A DNA stretch of 64,000 nucleotides from Pseudogemmobacter humi (lineage in GTDB: Bacteria > Pseudomonadota > Alphaproteobacteria > Rhodobacterales > Rhodobacteraceae). The translations under genes and the position numbers were made by a program. Under the pieces are notes generated by a model. The model searched no databases. It was not told where the DNA came from and saw only the letters and a program-made list of their open reading frames with translations. Shown one piece after another: positions 42,685 through 51,500 of the stretch (position 1 is the first letter of the stretch; each line of letters opens with the position of its first letter). The DNA lies in NCBI RefSeq assembly GCF_900609055.1, contig NZ_UXAW01000051.1, positions 186,001-250,000 on the forward strand. The letters are read 5' to 3'.

Positions 42685-43764
42685 ATGACGGAAACGCCCG
42701 CCGGCGCGCTGCTCAGTTGCCGCAATCTGTGGAAGGTGTTCGGGCCGCGCCCGGGCTGGTATTTCGATACCGCAGGCTACCGGATCGACCCGGAGGCGCT
42801 GGCCGAAAGGCTGCGCCGCGAGGGGCATATCCCGGCGGTGGCCGATGCCAGCTTCGACGTGCAGGCGGGCGAGATCTTCGTCATCATGGGGCTTTCCGGC
42901 TCGGGGAAGTCCACCCTGGTGCGCTGTCTGTCGCGGCTGCTGGATGTCGAGCACGGCAGTATGAGTTTCGAGGGGGTCGATCTGCGCGCCGTCAGCGGGC
43001 GCGAACTGACGGAAATCCGCCGCCGCAAGATGGGCATGGTGTTCCAGAGCTTCGGCCTCTTGCCGCATCTGACCGCGCTTGAGAACGTGGCCTTTCCGCT
43101 GAAGCTCCGGGGCATGGCGCGGGCCGCGCGTGAGGCGCGGGCGCAGGAGATGCTGGAACTGGTCGAACTGGGCGGGCGCGCCGGGGCGCTGCCATCGGAG
43201 CTGTCGGGCGGGCAGCAGCAGCGGATCGGCATCGCCCGCAGCCTCGCCCCAGACCCGGATCTGTGGTTCCTGGACGAGCCGTTCTCGGCGCTCGATCCGC
43301 TGATCCGGCGGCAGATGCAGGACGAATTTCTGCGCCTGCAACGCCAGTTGAAAAAGACCATCGTCTTCATCACCCATGACATCATGGAGGCCTGCCGCCT
43401 GGCCGACCGTATCGCGCTGATGCGCGGCGGAAGGATCATCCAGATCGGCACCCCGGCCGAGATCCTGCTCTCGCCCGCCGACAGCTATGTCGCCGAATTC
43501 ACCGCCGATGTGGCGCTCAGCCGGGCGATCCGGCTGGGCGACCTCGCGGTGACCGCCGTGCCGGGCGAGGCCCCCGCCGGTCCGGCGCTGAACCCCCGCG
43601 CGCCGATCGAGACCCTGCTGCCTGAGATCGCCGCCGGGCAGAAGCGGTTCGCGGTTGAGGCCGCGCCCGGACAGCCCGCGCTGGTGCTGGAGGCCGAAGC
43701 GGTGCTCGCCGTTCTGCGCCGCGATGCCGGGCCGGACGCTGGCTGCGAAAGCGGGCCGCGATGA
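42685..43764 (+). CDS. ProV-type ABC ATPase 2
   Basis: 359 aa. Walker A GLSGSGKST, signature ELSGGQQQRIGIARSL, Walker B LWFLDEPFSALD and switch VFITHDIMEA are all present. Residues 18-45 hold an insert (PGWYFDTAGYRIDPEALAER) not seen in importer 1. The ATG at 42685 is preferred over the GTG one codon upstream by GGAGG spacing. It overlaps the permease start by ATGA. Confidence 0.9.
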   Translation: MTETPAGALLSCRNLWKVFGPRPGWYFDTAGYRIDPEALAERLRREGHIPAVADASFDVQAGEIFVIMGLSGSGKSTLVRCLSRLLDVEHGSMSFEGVDLRAVSGRELTEIRRRKMGMVFQSFGLLPHLTALENVAFPLKLRGMARAAREARAQEMLELVELGGRAGALPSELSGGQQQRIGIARSLAPDPDLWFLDEPFSALDPLIRRQMQDEFLRLQRQLKKTIVFITHDIMEACRLADRIALMRGGRIIQIGTPAEILLSPADSYVAEFTADVALSRAIRLGDLAVTAVPGEAPAGPALNPRAPIETLLPEIAAGQKRFAVEAAPGQPALVLEAEAVLAVLRRDAGPDAGCESGPR

Positions 43765-45797
43765 CGGGGCCGCATCCTGTGAGCGCGCAGAACCGGATCT
43801 GGGCCGGGTTGCTGGCGCTTTGCCTGATCCTGACGGTGCTGGCGCATTTCTGTCCCTGGCTGCGCAATTTCCCGGCCGGTCTTACCCTGCCGCTGGCCGA
43901 GGGGCTGAACCTGGCCGTCACGCCGCTGTTCGAGGCGGCGCGGCCCCTGGGCAGGATCGTTGCCGTGCTGGTCGAGACGCCGCTCGGCCTGATCCGCGCG
44001 GGGCTGGCATGGGCGCCCTGGCCCGCCATGGTGCTGGCGGCGATGCTGATCGCTTTGCGCGCCGTGGGCCGGGGTTTTGCGCTCTTCACCGGCGCGGGGC
44101 TGCTGGCGGTGGTGGGGATGGGCTACTGGCCCAAAGCGATGAACACGCTGGCGCTGATCCTGATCTCGGTGCCGCTGGCGGTGGTGCTGGGCTTTGCGCT
44201 CGGGGTGCTGGCCTTTTATCGGCCGCGGCTGCGCCCCGCGGTGATCGCGGCGCTGGATGTGATGCAGACCTGGCCCGCCTTCGGCTATCTGATCCCGCTG
44301 CTGCTGCTGTTCGGCTTCGGCCCTACGGCGGGGCTGGCGGCGAGCGTGGTGTTTTCCATCCCGCCGATGGTGCGCAACACGCTGGTGGGCCTCGGCGACG
44401 TGCCGCCGGCGGTCGTCGAAAGCGCGCTGATGGCGGGGGCGCGGCCGGGACAGCTGTTCTGGCAGGCGCGGGTTCCCACCGCTTTGCCGCAGCTTCTGGT
44501 GGGTGTGAACCAGACCACCATGGCCTCGCTTTCCATGGTGATCATCATCGCCATCATCGGCGGGTTCAACGATATCGGCTGGGAGGTGCTCTCTGCCATG
44601 CGCGCGGCCGAGATGGGCCGCTCGCTCGGGGCCGGGCTGGTGATCGTGCTGCTGGCGATCCTCCTGGACCGGATCACCCGTGGCCTGGCGGAACGCCGCG
44701 ATCCCCGTCTGCCGCGCAGCCTGTCGGGCCGGGGGCTTGCGTTCGGGTTTGGCGCGGCGCTGCTGCTGGCGCTGGCGCTTTCCGGCCAGGATCTGCTGCC
44801 GGGCGACGCGGGCCAGCGGGCTTTGCGCCGTCTGGACGGCTGGCTGCTGGAGTTCGTGACCTGGAGCGCGCCCTTCTTCGCGGTTTTGCGCAATGTCATC
44901 ACCTGGGGGGTGATGCTGCCGCTGCGGCTTGGCTTCTCGGGCTCGGCCAGCCCGATGGTCTGGGGCTTTGCGCTGACCCCCGGCGTGACGCTGGCCTATG
45001 CGGGGGCCTCGGCCGCGCTGGCGCTTGGCCTCGGCTGGCGCCGTCCCGGCGCCGGGATCGCGCTCGGCTTCGCCTCGCTTCTGTTCTGGACCGGGCTGCC
45101 GAATTTCCCCTGGATCGGGGTGTTCGCCGTGATCGCCACCGCCACCTGGCGCGCGGGCGGGGCGGGGCTTTGCCTGCTGGCGCTGTCGGGTCTGGGGATC
45201 GCCGGGGTCTCGGGTCTGTGGGGCGCGATGATGCAGTCGATCTGTCTTTGTGCGGTGGCGGTGCTGATCTGCTTTGCCGCGGGCGGTGCGCTCGGTGTGG
45301 CGGCGGCGCAGAGCGACCGGTTCTCGGCCGTTCTGCGCCCGGTCAGCGACACGCTTCAGACCATGCCGCAATTCGTCTTTCTGATCCCGGCGCTGATGCT
45401 GTTCAGGGTGGGCGAGTTCACCGCCCTGATTGCCATTGTGCTTTACGCCATCGTGCCGCCGATCCGTTATGTGGAACACGGGCTTCGCAATGTCCGCGCC
45501 GATCTGGTCGAGGCCGGGCGCCAGATGGGCACCACCCCCTGGCAGCTTTTGTGGCAGGTGAAGCTGCCGCTGGCGCGCAGCTCGGTCCGGCTGGGGCTGA
45601 ATCAGACCATCATGGCGGCGCTGTCGATGCTGGTGATCGCGGCGCTGGTGGGCACGCGTGAACTGGGCCAGCAGGTCTATGTCGCGCTGTCGAAGGCCGA
45701 TGCCGGGGCGGGGCTGGTCGCGGGCTGGATCATCGCCTGTATCGCGCTGGTGGCCGACCGCATGCTGCGCGCCCCCGCCGGGGTTCAATCCGAATAA
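43761..45797 (+). CDS. Tandem-fused ProW-type permease (two BPD domains)
   Basis: 678 aa, about twice the usual ProW length. Two complete permease units lie in tandem: the first carries VMQTWPAFGYLIPLLLLFGFGP and AGARPGQLFWQARVPTALPQLL (about 150-250), the second TLQTMPQFVFLIPALMLFRVGE and AGRQMGTTPWQLLWQVKLPLARSS (about 525-620). Each ends with SM(V/L)(I/V)IAA(L/I)-type helices. One polypeptide can thus form the whole membrane pore that normally needs a homodimer. The halves have diverged, which allows an asymmetric translocation path. Confidence 0.88.
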   Translation: MTGPHPVSAQNRIWAGLLALCLILTVLAHFCPWLRNFPAGLTLPLAEGLNLAVTPLFEAARPLGRIVAVLVETPLGLIRAGLAWAPWPAMVLAAMLIALRAVGRGFALFTGAGLLAVVGMGYWPKAMNTLALILISVPLAVVLGFALGVLAFYRPRLRPAVIAALDVMQTWPAFGYLIPLLLLFGFGPTAGLAASVVFSIPPMVRNTLVGLGDVPPAVVESALMAGARPGQLFWQARVPTALPQLLVGVNQTTMASLSMVIIIAIIGGFNDIGWEVLSAMRAAEMGRSLGAGLVIVLLAILLDRITRGLAERRDPRLPRSLSGRGLAFGFGAALLLALALSGQDLLPGDAGQRALRRLDGWLLEFVTWSAPFFAVLRNVITWGVMLPLRLGFSGSASPMVWGFALTPGVTLAYAGASAALALGLGWRRPGAGIALGFASLLFWTGLPNFPWIGVFAVIATATWRAGGAGLCLLALSGLGIAGVSGLWGAMMQSICLCAVAVLICFAAGGALGVAAAQSDRFSAVLRPVSDTLQTMPQFVFLIPALMLFRVGEFTALIAIVLYAIVPPIRYVEHGLRNVRADLVEAGRQMGTTPWQLLWQVKLPLARSSVRLGLNQTIMAALSMLVIAALVGTRELGQQVYVALSKADAGAGLVAGWIIACIALVADRMLRAPAGVQSE

Positions 45798-45811
45798 TTA
45801 GGGAGGTTTCC

Positions 45812-46564
45812 ATGTATCCGATCTATGCGCTCTGGTCGCATCCGCGCTCGATGTCGACCGCGATGGAGCGGGTGATGCGCGAGCGCGGCGATCTCGACTG
45901 CGCGCATGAGCCTTTCATGTATGATTATTACGTGCATCGCGCGGTGCGGGAGATGCCGCATTTCGACATGCGCCCCGATCATCCGGTCAGTTATCCGGCG
46001 ATCCGCGACCATCTGCTGGCGCGGGCCGAAAAGGGCCCGGTGTTCTTCAAGGACATGAGCTATTATGTCATGCCGCATCTGCTGGAGGACGCGGCCTTCG
46101 CGCCTCGTCTGGTCAATGCCTTCCTGATCCGCGACCCGGTGGCCTCGATCGCCTCTTACTTCAAACTCGATCCCGAAGTGACGCCGGACGAGATCGGGCT
46201 GGAGGCGCAGTGGAACCATTACTCGGCGCTGAAAGCGGCGGGCGGGAAGCCGGTGGTGATCCGCGCCGAAGACGTGCGCCAGGACACACGCGGCATGATG
46301 GCGCGGTTCTGGGAAGCGGTCGGCCTGCCGTATACCGAACGGGCGTTCGACTGGCAGGGGGAACGCCCGAAGGACTGGGATCAGGTCGGCGGCTGGCACG
46401 GCGATGTCAGCTCTTCGCGCATGATCCGGCCGCTGAGCGAAGACGAGATCCGCGCGCAGCGCGAGGGTTTCGCGGCGCTGGCGAAACAGCATCCGGTGAT
46501 GAACGATCACCTCGCCCATCACCTGCCGTTTTACGAGAAACTGGCGGCGGAGGCTCTGGGCTGA
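45812..46564 (+). CDS. Sulfotransferase-fold P-loop protein
   Basis: 250 aa. It begins YALWSHPRSMSTAMERVMRERG, the 5'-phosphosulfate loop form seen in bacterial sulfotransferase-like proteins, and has LIRDPVASIASYFKL, the 3'-phosphate-binding segment. A sulfuryl-transfer role with PAPS is possible but unusual in a catabolic operon; many relatives are of unknown function. GGGAGG lies upstream of the ATG, 14 nt after the permease stop. It is in the same transcript as the ureohydrolase. Confidence 0.75.
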   Translation: MYPIYALWSHPRSMSTAMERVMRERGDLDCAHEPFMYDYYVHRAVREMPHFDMRPDHPVSYPAIRDHLLARAEKGPVFFKDMSYYVMPHLLEDAAFAPRLVNAFLIRDPVASIASYFKLDPEVTPDEIGLEAQWNHYSALKAAGGKPVVIRAEDVRQDTRGMMARFWEAVGLPYTERAFDWQGERPKDWDQVGGWHGDVSSSRMIRPLSEDEIRAQREGFAALAKQHPVMNDHLAHHLPFYEKLAAEALG

Positions 46565-46634
46565 GCGGCGGCCCTTGACCCGCCCGCGCGCTGCGGTCAG
46601 TCATAAGCCGACCCCGATCCCCGATGGAGGCGCC

Positions 46635-47102
46635 ATGACCACCGGCCTGACCCTGACCGAGGAAAGCCCGCTCGGCCCCGATCTTGCGCTGCTGTTCCAG
46701 CGGCACACGGCGGATATGCACGCCCAGACCCCGCCCGAGAGCATCTATATGCTCGGCGCTTCCGATCTGGCGGCGCCGGGGGTGCGGTTCTTCGTGCTGC
46801 GCGACGGCGGGCGGCCGGTGGCGATGGGCGCGCTGAAAAAGATCGGCGCGGGCCATGCCGAGATCAAGAGCATGCATGTCCTGGCCGAGGAGCGCGGGCG
46901 CGGTCTGTCGGACCGGATGGTCAACCATCTGATCGCCGCTGCCCGCGCCGACGGCTTCCAGCGGCTGTCGCTGGAGACCGGGCATGAAGAGATCTTCATC
47001 CCCGCCCGCCGCCTTTACGAAAAGGCCGGGTTTGAACGCTGCGGCCCTATCGAGGGCTATCCCGACGATCCTAACTCATATTTCATGACCCGCGCGCTGT
47101 AA
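46635..47102 (+). CDS. GNAT-family N-acetyltransferase
   Basis: 155 aa. Acetyl-CoA-binding motif A is visible as SMHVLAEERGRGLSDRMVNHLIAAA (about 78-102) and motif B in ARRLYEKAGFERCGPIEGY. The substrate is unknown. The ATG at 46635 has GGAGG 6 nt upstream; a longer in-frame frame reading back to 46575 lacks one. It lies between the sulfotransferase-like and ureohydrolase genes. Confidence 0.85.
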   Translation: MTTGLTLTEESPLGPDLALLFQRHTADMHAQTPPESIYMLGASDLAAPGVRFFVLRDGGRPVAMGALKKIGAGHAEIKSMHVLAEERGRGLSDRMVNHLIAAARADGFQRLSLETGHEEIFIPARRLYEKAGFERCGPIEGYPDDPNSYFMTRAL

Positions 47103-47113
47103 GGACGAAACCG

Positions 47114-48082
47114 ATGAACCGCATCCTGCATGAACCCGTCGATGCCTCGCGCGTGCCGCGTTTCGCGGGGCGGTCCACCTTCATGCGGCTGCCGGCGGTC
47201 GACAGCGCGGCCGGGCTGGACGTGGCGCTGGCGGGGATTCCCTGGGACGGCGGCACCACCAACCGCGCCGGCGCCCGCCATGGCCCGCGCGAGGTCAGGA
47301 ACCAGTCCAGCCTGATGCGGCGCGGCCATCACGTCACCGGCACCATCCCCTACGAGCTGATTTCGGTCGCCGATCTGGGCGATATCGAGGTGCAGCCCAT
47401 CGACCTGCTGGCTGCCCTTGCACAGATCGAGGCCGGGATCGCCGCGATCTGCGCCGAAGGCGCGCTGCCGCTCTCGGTCGGGGGCGATCATCTGACGACG
47501 CTGCCGGTCCTGCGCGCGATCCACAAGGCGGATCCGTCGCGCGGGCCCTTGGGTCTGGTGCAGTTCGACGCCCATTCCGACACCAACGACACTTATTTCG
47601 GCAACAACCCCTATACCCACGGCACGCCGTTCCGCCGCGCCATCGAGGAAGGCATTCTCGACCCGAAGCGCATCGTGCAGATCGGCATCCGCGGCTCGGT
47701 CTATGCCGCCGACGAGCACGGCTGGGCCCATGATCAGGGCATCCGCATCATCTATATCGAGGAATTCGACCGGCTCGGCCCGGCGGGCGTGATGGCCGAG
47801 GTGCACCGCATCATGGGCGACACGCCGTGCTACGTCACCTTCGACATCGACGGGATCGACCCGTCGATGGCCCCCGGCACCGGCACGCCCGAGATCGGCG
47901 GCTTCACCACCCGCGAGGCCCAGGCCATGCTGCGCGGCCTTGCCGGGCTGAACATCGTCGGGGCCGATGTGGTCGAGGTCTCACCCCCCTTCGATGCGGG
48001 CGGGATCACCGCGCTGACCGGGGCGACGGTGCTGTTCGAGCTCTTGTGCGTGATCGCCGCCGGGATCGCCGCGCGGGGCTGA
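47114..48082 (+). CDS. Agmatinase-family ureohydrolase (SpeB/GbuA-like)
   Basis: 322 aa with all binuclear Mn ligands: GGDH (SVGGDHLTTLP), DAHSD (QFDAHSDTNDTYFG) and the DxDxxD block (FDIDGIDPSMAPGTGTPE). It splits a guanidino group to urea and an amine. The DTNDTYFG...HGTPFRRA wording is nearer to guanidinobutyrase/guanidinopropionase than to classical agmatinase, so the substrate may be a guanidino acid. Last gene of the rightward operon; a palindromic 3' structure follows within 6 nt. Confidence 0.9.
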   Translation: MNRILHEPVDASRVPRFAGRSTFMRLPAVDSAAGLDVALAGIPWDGGTTNRAGARHGPREVRNQSSLMRRGHHVTGTIPYELISVADLGDIEVQPIDLLAALAQIEAGIAAICAEGALPLSVGGDHLTTLPVLRAIHKADPSRGPLGLVQFDAHSDTNDTYFGNNPYTHGTPFRRAIEEGILDPKRIVQIGIRGSVYAADEHGWAHDQGIRIIYIEEFDRLGPAGVMAEVHRIMGDTPCYVTFDIDGIDPSMAPGTGTPEIGGFTTREAQAMLRGLAGLNIVGADVVEVSPPFDAGGITALTGATVLFELLCVIAAGIAARG

Positions 48083-48087
48083 TCGGG

Positions 48088-48117
48088 CGGCGGAAATGCT
48101 GCGCAGCATTTCCGCCG
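48088..48117 (+). terminator. 30-bp perfect palindrome after the ureohydrolase
   Basis: CGGCGGAAATGCTGC mirrored by GCAGCATTTCCGCCG, followed by GTTTGTC. A strong 3' hairpin for the rightward operon; its core TGCTGCGCAGCA recurs at 48231. Confidence 0.65.
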
Positions 48118-48302
48118 GTTTGTCATGATTATATATTATATATCAATAATATAAATGTGATCCGTCGGCCCCTGTGCCGGAGCGGTCGATTTCGGATTTT
48201 CCCGGTGGATCACAGGAAATCCGCCGTGAATGCTGCGCAGCAAAGCCTGCACCGCGACGCGTCCCGGCCGGCGCTGAACCACCCCTGGCATCAGCCTGCA
48301 CC

Positions 48303-48364
48303 GCCTTTCCCCCTGGCGAGCCGATCCGGCGCGTGATCCGCATCGAACCGCCAGGGGGAAAGGC
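48303..48364. repeat. 16-bp inverted repeat with 30-nt loop
   Basis: GCCTTTCCCCCTGGCG (48303-48318) and its exact complement (48349-48364), about 180 bp before the hybrid kinase. It could be a leader-RNA stem or a small RNA element. Confidence 0.55.
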
Positions 48365-48541
48365 CGACCGGCGGGCGAACAACCCGCTCCCCGGGTCCGG
48401 CAGCGATCCGGGCGATGCTTTGCACATTCCGGAGACAATCCTCTGAATGTCGTCCGATTGTTCCCGCCTCTTCCCTTATCTGCCCGGATCGTATCATAAA
48501 TCTACCGGGGGATGTGCCGACCCCGGCAGCGAGTGGTAGCC

Positions 48542-51500
48542 ATGGTGAATTTGTTACCCGAACGGATCAGGCGGCCGACGTTGCGGACGGCGCTGATCGC
48601 AATCCTTATCGTGGCGCTTCTGCCCACGCTCGGCGTGGTGGCCATGGCGCTGATCAATGCGGGCAAATCCTTCCGCGAACTTTCCGAGCAGCGGTTGCTG
48701 GAGACCGCCAGCATCCTCGCGCAATCCACCGCCAGCGAGATCGAGGTCACCGGCAGGCTTCTGCACGGGCTTCAGGCCGGCCTTGGCCAGCCCGGGGCGC
48801 CGCTCACCGGCCCGCATGCCACCGACGCCAGCCGCCATGACCTGTTCAGCCTGGTGCGCAACGAGGCCGGCGCCTTCGCCCCGCCGCCGGGGGTCGAGCC
48901 CGCGCTGGCCGGGCTGGTGGTGCAGGCCGCCGGGACCGGCCGGATGCAGGTGTCGAACTTCCTGCCCGAGCGCTATCCGGGCGACACGCCGCGCATCGCC
49001 ATCGCCCATCCTGCCGCCGAGGGCGGGGGGGCGGTGACGGTCGCGGTGGTGGTGGGCCATCCCGGCAACCTGATCCGCTCGCTTGCGCGGCAGACCAAAA
49101 GCAGCGGCGCGGCGGTTCTTGCCATCACCGATGGCGAGGGCCGGATCATCGCGCGTTCGGTCGGGGGCGAACGGCTGACCGGCCAGCCGGTCCCCGACTG
49201 GCCGGTGCTGGCCGCGCTTGGCACCGGAAGCGGCAGTTTCCGCGCGCGCACCATCGAGGGCCGCGCCATCGTCTTTTCCTTCCAGAGGATCGCGGGCACG
49301 CCGGGCTGGGTCGCGCTGGTGGGCGAGCCGGTGGTCAGTTTCGATCTGCGCTGGCAAAACCCGATCCGCAGCATGATCATCGCCTCGTCGGCCACCATCG
49401 CGGTGGCGCTTTTGTTCGCGCTGCTGCTGGCGCGGCGGGTGCTGGCGCCGATCCGCGGGCTGGTCGAGCGTTCGCGCCAGATCGCCGCGCTTCAGGGGCG
49501 GGGCGGGGTCCATGACGCGGTGGCGGTTCCCCCGGCGATGATCGCCGAGTTCGAGACGCTGCGCCGCAGCCTCGACCAGGCAGAGCGGGAACTGCGTGCC
49601 CGCCTGACCGAAAGCCGCGCCGCCGAGGAAACGGCCCGCGAAAGTCTGCGCGCGCTGGAATGGGCCGAACGGCTGGCCCGGATCGGATCCTGGACCTACG
49701 ACCCGGCCCGGAGCAGCTTGTCGGCTTCGGCGATGATGAGCGAGATGAACGGCGCCGATCCGGGGCGCGAGATCACGCTTGAGGATCTGCGCCGCATGAT
49801 GCCGCCCGAAGATTTCGCCCGGGTGGGCGAGGCGAACCGTCGCTGCCTTGAAACCGGCGAGCCCTATACGGTCGATATTGCGCATTACCGCCCGTCGGGC
49901 GGCAGTTTCTCGGCCGAGGTGCGCGGCCAGGCGATCCGCGGCGCGGATGGCCGGATCGCCGCCATTTCCGGCACCGTCCAGGATGTCAGCGAGCGCGAGG
50001 AGGCCCGCGCGCAGCTTGGCGCCATCGTCGACAGCCTGCCCAATGGCGCGATCTACCGCATCGACTATCTCGCCCCGGGGATCGGGCTGGACGGGAACGA
50101 GATCACCACCGAGGAGATGCGGGTCTCCTACGTCAGCGCGGGGGTCGAGCGGCTGGTGGGGTATCCGGCCGAGGCGATCATGGAGAACCCTGGCCTGCTG
50201 ATGCGCGCCGTCCACCCGGACGACCGGGAACGCTATCTGGCCGCCTCGCGCCAGGCCACGCTGGACCAGACCAATTTCGAATGCGATTTCCGGGTGGTCC
50301 GGCCCGACGGCAGCCTGCGCTGGCTTCAGATCCGCTCGGCGCCGCGCGCCCTTGGCTGCGGCCGGGTCTGGGACGGGATCATCCTCGATGTCACCCAAGC
50401 CTATGAGACCGCCGAGGCCCTGCGCATTGCCAAGGAAAACGCCGAGGCCGCCGAGCGCGCCAAGGCCGATTTCCTGGCGACGATGAGCCATGAGATCCGC
50501 ACGCCGATGAATTCGGTGATCGGGATGACGCGCCTCGCGCTACAGACCGAACCGGATCCCCGGCAGCGCAACTATCTGGAGAAGATCAACGATTCCGCCA
50601 ATGTCCTGTTGGGGATCATCACCGATATCCTGGATTATTCCCGGATCGAGGCGGGCGGGATGACGCTTGAGAGCGCCGTGTTCCGGCTGGAGAGCGTGCT
50701 GGAGACGGTCTCTTCGGTCACTGCGCTGCGGGCCGAGGAAAAGGGGCTGGAGCTGACGTTCGACATCGCCTCCGGCGTGTGCGGGCTCTGGCGCGGCGAT
50801 TCGCTCAGGCTGGCGCAGGTGCTGACCAATCTGGTGGGCAATGCGGTCAAGTTCACCGAAAAAGGCGATGTGGTCGTCTCGGTCTCGGTGCAGCCGGGTG
50901 GCGCGGGCGAGGGGGAGCGGCTGTTGTTCGCGGTGCGCGATACCGGCATCGGCATGACCGGCGCCCAGATCGCCGGGCTGTTCCGCCCCTTCTCGCAGGC
51001 CGGGGCCGATACCGCGCGCAAATATGGCGGCACCGGCCTTGGCCTTGCGATCAGCCGCCGCATCGTCGAACTGATGGGCGGCCGGATCTGGGTGGAAAGC
51101 ACGCCGGGCCTCGGCAGCACCTTCTTCTTCACCGCAGAGCTGGACCGGGCCGGGCCCGAGCCTGCCAGCCGGATCTCTGAGGGGCTGAAGGATCGCCGCG
51201 TGCTGATCGTCGACGACAACGAAGCCGCGCGGAAGATGCTGGCAGACATGGTGACGGGCTTCGGCATGCGGGCGCTGACCGCCTCCGGCGGCGAAGAGGC
51301 GCTGTATCTGCTGCACGGAGCCGAAGCGGGCGGCCAGCCCTTCGATATCGTGCTGTCCGACTGGCGGATGCCGGGGATGGACGGGCTGGAACTGGCCCGC
51401 CGCATCCGCGAGGACGCGCGGCTGCTGAACCTGCCCGCCGTGCTGATGGTCACCGCTTACGGCCAACAACTGGTGCTGTCCGAGGCCGGGGATATCCGGC

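Larger units (their letters stand above)
48083..48541. other. Structured, repeat-bearing intergenic region
   Basis: 459 bp without a supported gene. In order: a 30-bp palindrome (48088-48117); an extremely AT-rich block (about 48124-48160); a second TGCTGCGCAGCA (48231-48242); direct repeats AGCCTGCACCGC (48244-48255 and 48293-48304); and a 16-bp perfect inverted repeat (48303-48318 with 48349-48364). The promoter of the hybrid kinase must also be here. Confidence 0.6.

Noticed and set aside
37998-42725. A 1,575-codon open frame on the minus strand
   Set aside because: It is antisense to two clear flavoproteins and an SDR. Its translation is Arg/Gly/His/Asp-rich without family motifs, as expected from antisense of GC-rich genes.
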